64,000 nt of DNA from CAYZXL01 sp964482435 (GTDB taxonomy: Bacteria > Auribacterota > JABMQX01): positions 1-64,000 of the forward strand of contig CAYZXL010000007.1 of assembly GCA_964482435.1 (NCBI GenBank). Reading direction: 5' to 3'. The notes under the pieces are model-generated. The model was given only the letters and a program-made list of their open reading frames with translations. It ran no database searches and was not told where the DNA came from. Made by a program: the position numbers and the translations under genes. Of the stretch, positions 52,290 through 61,028 are shown one piece after another (position 1 is the first letter of the stretch; the number at the start of each line of letters is the position of its first letter).

Positions 52290-53618
52290 TCAGAGGACCG
52301 GCAAAAGGTTCTCCAGCTCGTACGAGGTCACCTGAATCCGATAATCCTCCCATTCCTTCTTTTTCAGCTCGATGAATCGGTTGAAGATGTGGTCACCGAG
52401 GGCTCTTCTGACGAACTCGCTCTTCTCGGTCAGCGCAATCGCCTCGCCGAGGCTTCCCGGGAGGGACTCGATTCCCGCCTTCTTTCTCTCCTCCTCGGAC
52501 AGGTCATAGAGGTTTTTGTCGAGCGGCGGTGGGAGTTCGTAGTCCTTCTCAATTCCGTCCAGCCCTGCATGGAGCGACACTGCGAAAGTCAGGTACGGGC
52601 TGCACGCGGGGTCGGGCGGCCGGAACTCAATACGAACCGCTTTCTCTTTTCCCGGGTGATACTGCGGCACGCGGATAAGAGCCGAACGGTTTCTCTTCGA
52701 CCACGCGATATAGACAGGCGCCTCGTACCCCGGCACGAGCCGTTTGTACGAATTCACCCACTGAGCAAACACCAGCGACATCTCCTTTGAGTATTTCAGG
52801 AGTCCCGCCATGAACTTCTTCGCAACGTCGCTCAAATAGTTCTCGTCTCTCGGCGAGAAGAAGGCGTTTTTGTCCCCCTTGAAGAGCGATTGGTGCGTGT
52901 GCATCCCGCTTCCGTTCTGCCCGAAAATCGGCTTTGGCATGAACGTCGCATACACCCCGTGCTTGGCAGCGATCTCTTTCACCACAACCCGGTAGGTGAT
53001 GACGTGGTCCGCCATGTCAAGGGCGTCGGTGTATCGCATATCAATCTCATGCTGGCTCGTTCCCACCTCGTGATGGCTGTACTCGATCGGAATTCCCATG
53101 GACTCCAGCGCAAGAACCGTGTCCCTCCGCAAATCGCTCGCCACGTCAAGCGTCGTCAGGTCAAAGTATCCCCCGCGGTCGAGGATTTCCGGAACCCCCG
53201 AGCTTTTCAAATAGAAATACTCCAGCTCCGGCCCGACGTAATAATGGTCGAACCCCATCTTTTCCATTCTTTTGAGGGCGGCTCTCAGGATGTACCGCGG
53301 GTCTCCCTCGTACGGCTTTCCGCCCGGCACAAGAATGTCGCACATCATTCTGGCAACGGCCTTCTCTTTCGGACGCCATGGCAGAATCTGGAACGTCCGG
53401 GGGTCCGGCAGCGCCACCATATCGCTCTCCTCGATGTCCTGGTAGCCTGTGATGGATGACCCGTCGAACCCCATCCCGTGGTCCAGAGCCCCCTCCACTT
53501 CCTCATCCGTAATCGCAAAGCTCTTCACCCGCCCGAGGATGTCCGTAAACCACAACCGGATGAACTTCACATCATTGTCTCTCGCCGTTTTCAGCACTTG
53601 TTCTTTCAGGTCTGACAC
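52290..53618 (-). CDS. glnA: Glutamine synthetase type I
   Basis: A 442-residue GSI-alpha enzyme that forms glutamine from glutamate, ammonia and ATP. Visible are GFDGSSITGYQDIEESD, GPELEYFYL, HHEVGTSQHEIDMRY, 'FMPKPIFGQNGSGMHTH', 'NSYKRLVPGYEAPVYIAWS' and 'RIEFRPPDPACSPYL'. The adenylylation-site loop and 25-residue insert of GSI-beta are missing, so control is probably by feedback inhibition or protein partners. GTG 53618 with GGAGG at 7 bases. Follows PII by 110 bases. Confidence 0.97.
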   Translation of the reverse strand: MSDLKEQVLKTARDNDVKFIRLWFTDILGRVKSFAITDEEVEGALDHGMGFDGSSITGYQDIEESDMVALPDPRTFQILPWRPKEKAVARMMCDILVPGGKPYEGDPRYILRAALKRMEKMGFDHYYVGPELEYFYLKSSGVPEILDRGGYFDLTTLDVASDLRRDTVLALESMGIPIEYSHHEVGTSQHEIDMRYTDALDMADHVITYRVVVKEIAAKHGVYATFMPKPIFGQNGSGMHTHQSLFKGDKNAFFSPRDENYLSDVAKKFMAGLLKYSKEMSLVFAQWVNSYKRLVPGYEAPVYIAWSKRNRSALIRVPQYHPGKEKAVRIEFRPPDPACSPYLTFAVSLHAGLDGIEKDYELPPPLDKNLYDLSEEERKKAGIESLPGSLGEAIALTEKSEFVRRALGDHIFNRFIELKKKEWEDYRIQVTSYELENLLPVL

Positions 53619-53728
53619 TGCTTATCCTCCCTTCTTGACTCGTTATGGTTGACTTTTCGCGCTTTCTCCACTGTTCCGACTCTCCGCAGAGTGCTGCCAG
53701 GCGCCGCACGCTGTTTTTTGCAGCCCCT

Positions 53729-54070
53729 TTAGCCGATTGCAACTCCGCCGTGTTCTCCCGTGCGGATGCGTATGCACTCCTTAAGGTCTAAAACGAATAT
53801 CTTCCCGTCTCCGGTCTCGCCGGTCCTGGCGCCATGAGTAATCGCTCTTACCGTAGGCTCAAGGAAATTGTCGTTGACAGCAATCTCAAGCCTTACCTTA
53901 CGCAGAAGATTCCCGGTTTCTTTTGCGCCGCGGTAAACTTCGGTTACTCCTTTCTGGCGGCCGTGGCCCAAGACCTCGCTTACCGTTATCAGGTTCACCT
54001 CGGCCTTATACAGCTCTTCCTTGACTTGCTCCAGCTTATGCGGCTGGATTATTGCAATAACTAACTTCAT
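53729..54070 (-). CDS. glnK: Nitrogen regulatory protein PII
   Basis: A 113-residue PII signal protein that senses 2-oxoglutarate and ATP/ADP and, by linkage to amt, probably gates ammonium uptake (GlnK-type). The T-loop GRQKGVTEVYRGAKET has Tyr46 but Glu instead of Tyr at position 51, so classical uridylylation is unlikely. The C-loop 'RTGETGDGKIFVLDL' is typical. GGAGGTG precedes ATG 54070. 45 bases after amt. Confidence 0.95.
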   Translation of the reverse strand: MKLVIAIIQPHKLEQVKEELYKAEVNLITVSEVLGHGRQKGVTEVYRGAKETGNLLRKVRLEIAVNDNFLEPTVRAITHGARTGETGDGKIFVLDLKECIRIRTGEHGGVAIG

Positions 54071-54115
54071 AACTTCACCTCCGATACTCTGCCTGTTATC
54101 TGCTGCGAGCTCCCG

Positions 54116-55345
54116 TTACTCCAATACTGTGTAGGCCCGCTCATGATGCTGCGTAAGGTCGAGGCCCATTGCCTCTTCTTTCTCACCCACGCGCAGGCCG
54201 ATAGCCATATCTACAAGTTTGTAAAGAGCCGCGCTTGCTGCCAGCGAGTAAACCAGAGTCACTCCCACCGCAGCCAACTGGATGAGAAACTGTTGGGGAT
54301 TGCCGAAGAAAAGTCCGTCCGCGCCTGCCGGGTTCACTGCTTTGGAGGCGAAAAGCCCGGTGGCAAGCGCACCCCACGTACCGCCAACGCAATGCACGCC
54401 GAAGGCATCCAGAGAGTCGTCGTAACCGAATTTCGGCTTGACCACGGCCACAGCGGTGAAACAGAACAGGCTCACTGACAAACCGATGATAATCGCCGGG
54501 ATTACGCTCACAAAACCCGCGGCAGGCGTAATCGCCACCAAACCCGCTACCGCACCGCTACAGGCGCCGAATACTGTTGGTTTTCCATTCCGCAGCCACT
54601 CAATCAACGCCCAGCTTAAACCGGCGGAAGCTGCCGCAGTATTGGTCACGACAAAGGCGTTCACCGCTAAGGCGTTAGCTCCCAGAGCGCTCCCGGCATT
54701 GAACCCAAACCATCCAAACCAGAGTAACGCCGTTCCTAAAACCACAAACGGCATGTTGTGCGGCACTGGAACGCTTTTTTCTATATTGGTTCTTTTGCCG
54801 ATGACTAATGCCGTTGCCAGCGCGGCAATCCCGGCGTTGATATGCACGACGGTTCCGCCGGCAAAATCCAGGGCGCCGAGTTTTCTCAGGAATCCCCCTA
54901 CGCCCCAGACCCAATGGCACACGGGGTCATACACAAACGTCGCCCAAAGGAGCACAAAAGCAATAAACGCAGAAAACTTCATTCTCTCCGCAAAGGCGCC
55001 GATGATGAGGGCGGGGGTGATAACGGCAAACATTGCCTGGAAAATCATGAATGCCTGATGCGGTATCGTAGCTGCATAATCCGCGTACGGTTCTAACCCT
55101 ACTCCGTTCAAGCCAATCCAAGCGAACCCTCCCCAAAAACCTTTCCCCGGAGCAAAAGACAAGCTGTAACCCAAAAGCACCCATTGGATGCTTAAGGCGC
55201 ACAGAGCTACAAAACACTGCATGAGGACTCCCAGGATATTTTTTCGTCTGACCATTCCTCCGTAGAAGAATGCCAGCCCCGGTGTCATCAGCATTACCAG
55301 GCCAGATGAAGTCAAAACCCACGCCGTATCCCCAGTGTTAATCAT
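54116..55345 (-). CDS. amt: Ammonium transporter
   Basis: A 409-residue Amt/MEP/Rh channel with eleven predicted membrane spans. LMTPGLAFFYGGMVRRKN starts span 1; pore histidines are in GGTVVHINAGIAAL and DAFGVHCVGGTWGAL; 'DPVCHWVWGVGGFL' lines the Phe gate region. ATG 55345 has AGGAGG 10 bases upstream. Gene order outer-membrane protein - amt - PII - glnA indicates an ammonium-scavenging operon, probably under the sigma-54 promoter at 56634-56649. Confidence 0.96.
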   Translation of the reverse strand: MINTGDTAWVLTSSGLVMLMTPGLAFFYGGMVRRKNILGVLMQCFVALCALSIQWVLLGYSLSFAPGKGFWGGFAWIGLNGVGLEPYADYAATIPHQAFMIFQAMFAVITPALIIGAFAERMKFSAFIAFVLLWATFVYDPVCHWVWGVGGFLRKLGALDFAGGTVVHINAGIAALATALVIGKRTNIEKSVPVPHNMPFVVLGTALLWFGWFGFNAGSALGANALAVNAFVVTNTAAASAGLSWALIEWLRNGKPTVFGACSGAVAGLVAITPAAGFVSVIPAIIIGLSVSLFCFTAVAVVKPKFGYDDSLDAFGVHCVGGTWGALATGLFASKAVNPAGADGLFFGNPQQFLIQLAAVGVTLVYSLAASAALYKLVDMAIGLRVGEKEEAMGLDLTQHHERAYTVLE

Positions 55346-55451
55346 TTGGTGTGTCCTCCTTTATATTTTTCCAAGAGTCCGCGTCGAGTCACGCCAACGA
55401 CCAATGGCAACTCGACCAATCTCAAACCTCTTTTCCTCGACACCATCGCCA

Positions 55452-55691
55452 TCAGGCCAGTGACATTGCAGGTTCTCGTTGCCGGCGCCAGGGCACCATG
55501 CCGAACCGGCCTGCTGCCGGGCACTTTCTGAAATCCTGCCCGTTTTTGGCGCAGAGGTTCACGCGGTTTTTTGCCCGGATCAGTCCCGCCTCGACCGTCG
55601 TGAGCACCCAGAAGGTGTCCAACCCGACTGCCACGGATGTGGCGTTCGCCGCCAGAATCGTCCGCAGTCCGAGTGCAATTGACCAGGGCAT
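55452..55691 (-). pseudogene. Relic of a second ammonium transporter
   Basis: ATG 55691 has AGGAG 6 bases before it and leads into a short hydrophobic segment, then VGLDTFWVLTTVEAGLIRAK and NRVNLCAKNGQDF. This matches the first span of 12-TM-type Amts ('DTfWvL...afLVffMqaGFalvEaGltRaKNavN...KN..DF') with about 13 residues deleted from the middle. The frame then becomes unrelated and ends. It lies between the outer-membrane protein and the intact amt, so a second amt once stood here. Confidence 0.6.
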
Positions 55692-55797
55692 ATCTCGCTC
55701 CTTCGTTTCGTCGGTTAAAAGCTCTCCGCCTGTGACTGCTCCGCCGCGCCTGACATCAATCGGCGCCTCTCGCCTGATTGGCCTCTGGCGCCTTTGT

Positions 55798-56562
55798 CTA
55801 AAAGCCGAACGTGACACATGTCCCGAAGAAGACTTCATTTTCGTATTGGCTGTCGAGTGCGAGGGAAGCCGCCGCTGAAGCGCCCCACGTCAGCCCTTGC
55901 GTCACCGGCACGCTCACCGCCGCCGAAACCACAGCAGCACTGAAACTTGAGTCATAGCCCCACTGCCCGTCGTTGTAGCCGACGGTGCCGCCTAACGACA
56001 GCTCTGCTGCGCCGAGGGGGATGCCGTGTCCTATTCCCAGCTCGTAATACACGCCATCGCCCTGCCCAAAGTCCCAGTACACTGTCAACGATGGCGACAG
56101 AAGCGTGTCGAACGATACACCGCCATAAACCTCGTGCGAGTCGTCATGGACTCCGATTTCCGGATGATGCGCCAACGGCGGAAACGTGTAATACGTGTAA
56201 CCTGCCGAGACGCTCAGCCACTCAAGTGCCTTGCTGACGCCGCCGAGAGAAGTCGTGTAATCGAGCGTGTAGTCCACTTCCGTCCACTCATCTCCTTCAT
56301 CGAGGTCGTAGTTCGCCCAGACGGTCCCCGTCCAGCCTCGGTACGACAAGGAGCCTTCCGGCTGAAAGACCGGCCTATCCACCAAGTTCTGCCCTCGCCA
56401 GATGTATTTGGAGTTGAAAGCCACCCCGACGCTTCCTTCCACCTTCGCAACGTTTTCTCCTTGAGGCTCCTCTGCCCGTGACGAAGGCGGACGGCTAAGA
56501 AGAAAACTCGCCGCCGCCAGAGTCAAAGCCGCTGTCATGCCGCCGCGTAAAATGTGTCGCAT
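55798..56562 (-). CDS. Outer-membrane protein of the TorF-like porin type
   Basis: A 254-residue beta-barrel protein. Signal peptide about 1-30; the mature part starts with FNSKYIWRGQNLVDRPVFQP, a motif common in 'TorF putative porin' proteins, and ends in 'FFGTCVTFGF' with terminal Phe. ATG 56562 follows AAGGAAAGG and agrees with the signal peptide; the longer frame upstream crosses the promoter. First gene after the sigma-54 promoter, so probably a nitrogen-regulated uptake porin; substrate unknown. Confidence 0.75.
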   Translation of the reverse strand: MRHILRGGMTAALTLAAASFLLSRPPSSRAEEPQGENVAKVEGSVGVAFNSKYIWRGQNLVDRPVFQPEGSLSYRGWTGTVWANYDLDEGDEWTEVDYTLDYTTSLGGVSKALEWLSVSAGYTYYTFPPLAHHPEIGVHDDSHEVYGGVSFDTLLSPSLTVYWDFGQGDGVYYELGIGHGIPLGAAELSLGGTVGYNDGQWGYDSSFSAAVVSAAVSVPVTQGLTWGASAAASLALDSQYENEVFFGTCVTFGF

Positions 56563-56633
56563 CCTTTCCTTTCTCAGACTTGGCTCGCCGTTGGTATCCT
56601 TCGCAGACAAGCGAGAAAACCGCATTAGACATT

Positions 56634-56649
56634 TGCAAGGGGAATGCCA
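56634..56649 (-). promoter_or_regulatory. Sigma-54 (-24/-12) promoter of the porin-amt-PII-glnA operon
   Basis: The minus strand reads TGGCATTCCCCTTGCA (56649-56634), a match to TGGCAC-N5-TTGCA at all invariant GG and GC positions and exact spacing. Transcription would start near 56623, about 60 bases before the ATG at 56562. An activator gene of the NifA/NtrC class lies next door. Confidence 0.8.
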
Positions 56650-56734
56650 GAGGCTCACGGAAAATGGTCCCGTTCTAATCCCTTTTGCCGACGCCTGTTA
56701 TGTATTAGGAGCAAGATTAAGAGGTTTAGAGAAA

Positions 56735-56752
56735 TTCTACATTATTGTAGAA
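56735..56752. promoter_or_regulatory. Palindromic operator, putative activator site 1
   Basis: TTCTACATTATTGTAGAA has perfect 7-base arms (TTCTACA/TGTAGAA). It is centred about 95 bases upstream of the -24 element, typical for an enhancer-binding protein. 14 of 16 bases match the palindrome at 58851-58866 (in reverse complement), upstream of the activator gene. Confidence 0.65.
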
Positions 56753-57087
56753 CAGCCGCCCAAATCTACGAAGTTGTGGGAAGACGTGGGCGCGGTTCCC
56801 GGCCAGCTCGACCGAGGCGTCGGGACGCGCGGCTCTGTTTTCGGGGCACCCAACTGCCGCGGTAAGGGTAGGGAGTCACGTTCCTTGGGTTTTGGGTTGG
56901 GCGCGATACCGACGGACTGGGATGGCCCCGAAAGATGTCGCGCAACGCGAGTGTGACCCCGTGGAGTGCTGAAGCCTTGCTTCAGCCTTCGAAGGCTGCC
57001 TGCCCGGCCAGGGAAGCAGAGGTTCAGCAGTCCAGAAAGGTCGCCGTCCCGATGGGCGGCTAAGAGCTGAGCAAATCACGCATGCTG
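56753..57087. other. 335-base gap with small palindrome
   Basis: No gene is seen. GCTGAAG-CCTTG-CTTCAGC (56968-56986) is one more small hairpin of the kind found in other gaps. No T-run terminator for the activator gene was found. Confidence 0.5.
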
Positions 57088-58650
57088 CTATGCGCTTGTG
57101 TATTTCTGTGCTTTGGCGGAGTAAACTTTCGGGGAAATTCCGTGAGTTTTGATTTTGTAGCCGAGGATTCGTTTCGTGACACCAAGGATTTTCGCGGCCT
57201 TTCCCTGGTGCCCCTTGGTGGTTTTGAGGGCTTCCATAATCATTTCCCTCTCGACGTTGGAGACCGCGTCAGGAAGCGTCCCGGGATATTTCGTGTGAGA
57301 GGCGTCCGCAGTCTGGAGCGATGGCGGCAGGTGCTGCGCGCGGATGACTCCCTCGTCGCATACAAGAACCGCCCGCTCGATGCAGTTCTCAAGCTCCCGC
57401 ACGTTTCCCGGCCAGTGGTAGCTCATCAGCATATCAATCGCCGGCGTCGAAATCCGCTTGATGTCCTTGAGGTTCTCCTCCCCGTACTTCTTCAAGAAAT
57501 GGTCCGCCAGAAGAATAATGTCCTCCTTTCTTTCTCTCAGCGGCGGAAGGAAAATCGGAAAGACGTTGACGCGGTAATAAAGGTCTTCCCGAAACCGACC
57601 TTCGGCCACCTCCTTCTCCAGGTTCTTGTTTGTGGCGGCGATGATTCGCACGTTCACGCGGATGGTTTCTCTCCCGCCAACCCGCTCAAATTCCCTCGTC
57701 TGAATCACCCGCAAAAGCTTCACCTGCGTCGAAAGTGGAAAATCGCCAACCTCGTCGAGGAAAAGCGTCCCACCATCCGCCCACTCAAACCTCCCTTCCT
57801 TCCGCCGGATCGCGCCGGTGAAAGCGCCTTTCTCATGCCCGAACAGCTCGCTTTCGAGAAGCTCTCCCGGCAAAGCCGCGCAGTTGACCACCACAAACGG
57901 CTTGCTCGCCCGCGGGCTGCTGTAATGGATGGCGTTCGCGACCAGCTCCTTCCCCGTTCCGCTTTCGCCACGGATGAGCACCGTCGTGTTGCTTTTGGAA
58001 ACCTGCTCGAGCGCCTCGAGCACTTCCCTCATCCGCCCGCTTCGCGTCACTATGTTCCGGTAATCGTATCTATCCTTCAATTCGTGCCGCAGTCGAATAT
58101 TCTCTCGCAGCAGTCTTTCCTTATCGCTTTTCATCATGCCATGAAGGCGGAGTGCCTGCGCGACAATCGAAGCTACAATGTTCAGAAGACGCATATCCTC
58201 GTGGAATTCCGCCTTCTCCTGGAAGCGCTTGTCCACGCTCAATGCCCCAAGAATCTCGTTCCCGAACTTTATCGGAACGCAGAGGAACGACAGCGTCATT
58301 TTCCTTATGTCGCCGCGAGCTTTTGTTCGGTCGAGAAAGCGGGGGTCTCTGCTCACGTCCGGAACAACCTCCGGCTCGCCCGTCGCCACCACCTTTCCCG
58401 TGATCCCCTCTCCTATCCGGTAAATCCCCCTTCTCTTGGCCTCTTCCGAAAGACCGTGCGCCATTTCAATCGAAAGCGTCTCGGTCGCCGGGTCAACCAG
58501 CGTGATTGTGCCCCGACCTAACTTCATCAGCCTGCTCAGGAGACCGAGAATGGACTCCAGGGTCGTCTTGAGGTCGAGCGACGAGGTCAGACTCCTCGCA
58601 ACCTCGTACAGCAAATCCATCTGCTTTTCTCTATCCGGCACCTTGACCAT
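57088..58650 (-). CDS. NifA-like sigma-54-dependent transcriptional activator
   Basis: A 520-residue enhancer-binding protein: GAF sensor domain (about 20-170), AAA+ domain (about 200-435) with Walker A GESGTGKE (228-235), GAFTGA (275-280) and GGTLFLDEVGD, and a Fis-type helix-turn-helix at the C-terminus (GHQGKAAKILGVTKRILGYK). The architecture is that of NifA and related activators; no receiver domain. GAFTGA shows that it can contact sigma-54. It lies beside the operon with the -24/-12 promoter, and related palindromes lie before both, so it probably controls the ammonium operon and itself. Confidence 0.92.
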   Translation of the reverse strand: MVKVPDREKQMDLLYEVARSLTSSLDLKTTLESILGLLSRLMKLGRGTITLVDPATETLSIEMAHGLSEEAKRRGIYRIGEGITGKVVATGEPEVVPDVSRDPRFLDRTKARGDIRKMTLSFLCVPIKFGNEILGALSVDKRFQEKAEFHEDMRLLNIVASIVAQALRLHGMMKSDKERLLRENIRLRHELKDRYDYRNIVTRSGRMREVLEALEQVSKSNTTVLIRGESGTGKELVANAIHYSSPRASKPFVVVNCAALPGELLESELFGHEKGAFTGAIRRKEGRFEWADGGTLFLDEVGDFPLSTQVKLLRVIQTREFERVGGRETIRVNVRIIAATNKNLEKEVAEGRFREDLYYRVNVFPIFLPPLRERKEDIILLADHFLKKYGEENLKDIKRISTPAIDMLMSYHWPGNVRELENCIERAVLVCDEGVIRAQHLPPSLQTADASHTKYPGTLPDAVSNVEREMIMEALKTTKGHQGKAAKILGVTKRILGYKIKTHGISPKVYSAKAQKYTSA

Positions 58651-58850
58651 CGGTCACGCTCCTCATCTTCAATGCAACCCCTCAGCCCTGGGGGGAGAAG
58701 GCGAAAACAAACCTGCCTTCCAGGATGTCTCACGGCGTCTCTGAATGTGACCGCGTCCATCTGCGGTTCATTGCTTCCGCACTCAGGTGAGGCGGTCTGC
58801 CGCCCGAAAGAGAGTGTCCACTCTTCAATTTTGTTTAGCTTTCCCAGAAC

Positions 58851-58866
58851 TCGACAATATTGTAGA
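58851..58866. promoter_or_regulatory. Palindromic operator, putative activator site 2
   Basis: TCGACAATATTGTAGA contains the perfect 10-base palindrome ACAATATTGT and matches site 1 at 14 of 16 positions in reverse complement. It lies about 200 bases upstream of the activator start codon, suggesting autoregulation. No -24/-12 match was found between the two. Confidence 0.55.
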
Positions 58867-59234
58867 TTATTTGAGCCACTTCCGGCAATGGGGTGTGGTT
58901 TGGAGGTGCGGCCGGCGTGAGTGGGAGGTGGGGCTTTGTGCCGCCCGCATCTCGTCCCGCCCGGCCCTGCTGGGTGGCACTACAGGAACGAGGAGCGCAA
59001 GTCTAACTGCACCCGCGCAGGGGACGACACGAAGAATCCCCGCAGGGGATGGAAGAGAGTAGCCTCGGGCGTAAGCCCGTGGAACCAGAACTGCAGACGC
59101 TCTTCACCACAGCCGCGGCTTTGGCTCAAGTGTCGCGGCAAGGGCCACCACGAGGGGCGTTGTCCCTGGGGGGGACACAGTGGACGCTGTGCGGAAAGCG
59201 AGGGCACGAGTAAAGTAAGCCGCTTCTCGCCTTT
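58867..59234. other. Gene-free, repeat-rich interval
   Basis: Includes CGGGC-GTAA-GCCCG (59066-59079) and GC-rich direct and inverted words (GCAGGGGA repeated near 59025 and 59045). Together with 58651-58850 it makes up the 584-base gap upstream of the activator. No gene supported. Confidence 0.5.
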
Positions 59235-60749
59235 CTACGACAGAGAGACGGCGTCGGGGATTTCCTCTGTGAGCTCGAGAAGGTGGGGCTCGTGCTCAAC
59301 GGCGGGGAATTCAGGCAAAGGTTCCTCGCCGGGATGGTCTGCTTCGCGTGCCAATGGCCTGGGACCGGCGAGCGGTTCAGACAAAAGTTTTTCTTCCCGC
59401 GGTGTTCGCGTTCGGAGGTACTCTTCCTTCCTCTTTTCAATTTCGTTGACGATGGCGGCTCTCTCCTTGAGGATGCTGGCGATTAACTTCCGGCGGGTGA
59501 CGGAAAGCGAGAGGAAGGAGACGTAGCGGCGCAATCGGTCTGTCGCGCGGAAGCATTTGATTGCGAAGAGACCCGAAAGGGGCAGGCTGACGGCGTAGAG
59601 GATGGCGGCGATTGCCCCGAAAAGGAGTCCGAACATGATCACCTGGAAGAAGTAAAAGATGGGGAAAACCAGGACCGCAAATGCGAACCTGATAGAGGAG
59701 CTCTCCACCGGGTTGCGGCTGAGTTTCTTGCTCATGATCCCCGGAATCTTGTAAGGGATGTAGTTATTGGCAAGACCGTAAAGCGCGAAGGGAAGGCCGA
59801 GGGTGCTCATGATGATGTACTTGATGTTCATTCGCAACGAAACCTCCTGGGGGCCTTCCATGACCTGCTCGATTCCGAGGTGGGCGAGGGTTGTCTTGTA
59901 GCGCAAGATCCTCTGCCACATCTGGCGGACGAGGGCGGGGTTAGTCCTATCGTAGAAATCAATGCAGCGGACAATTCCCTTGCGAATGACAAACTCCTTC
60001 ATCGGCGGCGGGAACTTTCTCAGACGCGTCCCGAGGCTTGTGACGAGCTCGCTCTTGTATATCGTTTCGATGTCGGCGACTATCGTCTGAAGGTGAAGGC
60101 GACGGATGTCAACGATGTGCTTTCGGAGAGCGCCCTGCAAATCGAGTGTCATGGCTCTTTCAGCCGAGCGGGGGTCGCGCATGTACTCGCGCTGGTATTT
60201 CTCCATGGTCATAGGTCGCCCGACGATGACCAGCACCCTGCTTCGGAAAAGAGCCGGGTCGGCATAGTTAAGCCCGACCGGGAAGACTCTGACGTTGAGC
60301 CGAAAATCGTTCTCTGCTTCTGCGCCGAGGGCGATGCGGGCGACGCCTCTCTGGAGGTGCTTGAGCCTTTGCTCGGCGTGGGTTGTGCCCTCGGGGAAAA
60401 GCGCGATGGCCTCCCCTTTTCGCAGCATATGCCGGCAGACGGAAAACACGCGGAGATTCTGGCGGCTCGTCCGAGGGTCGTCTTTCGCGCGGTAGATGGG
60501 AATGGCGCCGAAAGCGCGAAGGAGCCACGCAAGAAAACGATTGTTGAACAGCGCCCCCATCGCCAGGAAGTGCACCCGGCGGGGAATCATCGTCCCGACA
60601 ATCATCACGTCCATCATGGAGCTGGGATGGTTGCTGGTAATGATGATGGGGCCTTTAAGAGGAATCCTCCCCCGCTCAATCACCAGGATTTTCTCGAAGA
60701 AGAGCTTCAACCCAGCCCTGAGTAACGGTATGATGATGTTCCACAGCAC
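59235..60749 (-). CDS. PlsC-type glycerophosphate/lysophospholipid acyltransferase
   Basis: A 504-residue membrane protein. The N-terminal 230 residues are a PlsC acyltransferase domain with ITSNHPSSMMD (His...Asp catalytic motif, in the variant spacing seen in yeast Gpt2/Sct1-like proteins), 'ALFPEGTTH' (acyl-acceptor binding) and 'VFPVGLNY'. Two or three membrane segments follow near 320-430 and a charged, Pro/Glu-rich C-terminal tail. It acylates a glycerophosphate or lysolipid in membrane lipid synthesis. The length is about twice that of bacterial PlsC; a similar long form is common in environmental bacteria. Confidence 0.85.
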   Translation of the reverse strand: MLWNIIIPLLRAGLKLFFEKILVIERGRIPLKGPIIITSNHPSSMMDVMIVGTMIPRRVHFLAMGALFNNRFLAWLLRAFGAIPIYRAKDDPRTSRQNLRVFSVCRHMLRKGEAIALFPEGTTHAEQRLKHLQRGVARIALGAEAENDFRLNVRVFPVGLNYADPALFRSRVLVIVGRPMTMEKYQREYMRDPRSAERAMTLDLQGALRKHIVDIRRLHLQTIVADIETIYKSELVTSLGTRLRKFPPPMKEFVIRKGIVRCIDFYDRTNPALVRQMWQRILRYKTTLAHLGIEQVMEGPQEVSLRMNIKYIIMSTLGLPFALYGLANNYIPYKIPGIMSKKLSRNPVESSSIRFAFAVLVFPIFYFFQVIMFGLLFGAIAAILYAVSLPLSGLFAIKCFRATDRLRRYVSFLSLSVTRRKLIASILKERAAIVNEIEKRKEEYLRTRTPREEKLLSEPLAGPRPLAREADHPGEEPLPEFPAVEHEPHLLELTEEIPDAVSLS

Positions 60750-61028
60750 TGCCTGTTACCTTCACTGCGAGGTGAGACCCGCTGCTCGACCTACCGGTCG
60801 AAATCCCGAAGCCGAACACCCCGGCCTTTCGTCTATCGAGCCGCGTGCCCCTCCTGTTTCTGTGGCGCGATTATACTTCGATTTTGCTTCTGTGTCATCT
60901 GCCATTAACACCGACGCTGCGATGCGCCCCCGACCCTGTTCATCGCTCGGGGGAAGAGCACGTTGCACGTCGTAAGAAACGCTTTCCGGGACAAATTCTT
61001 TCTGTTGCCCCACGCCCCCGTGCGGGTG

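Noticed and set aside
53619..53728. Second -24/-12 promoter before glnA (TGGCAGCACTCTGC)
   Set aside because: The spacing between GG and GC is one base short, which is normally inactive for sigma-54.
57082..58521. 479-codon plus-strand frame opposite the NifA-like activator
   Set aside because: Shadow of the activator; the AAA+ and Fis motifs settle the coding strand.
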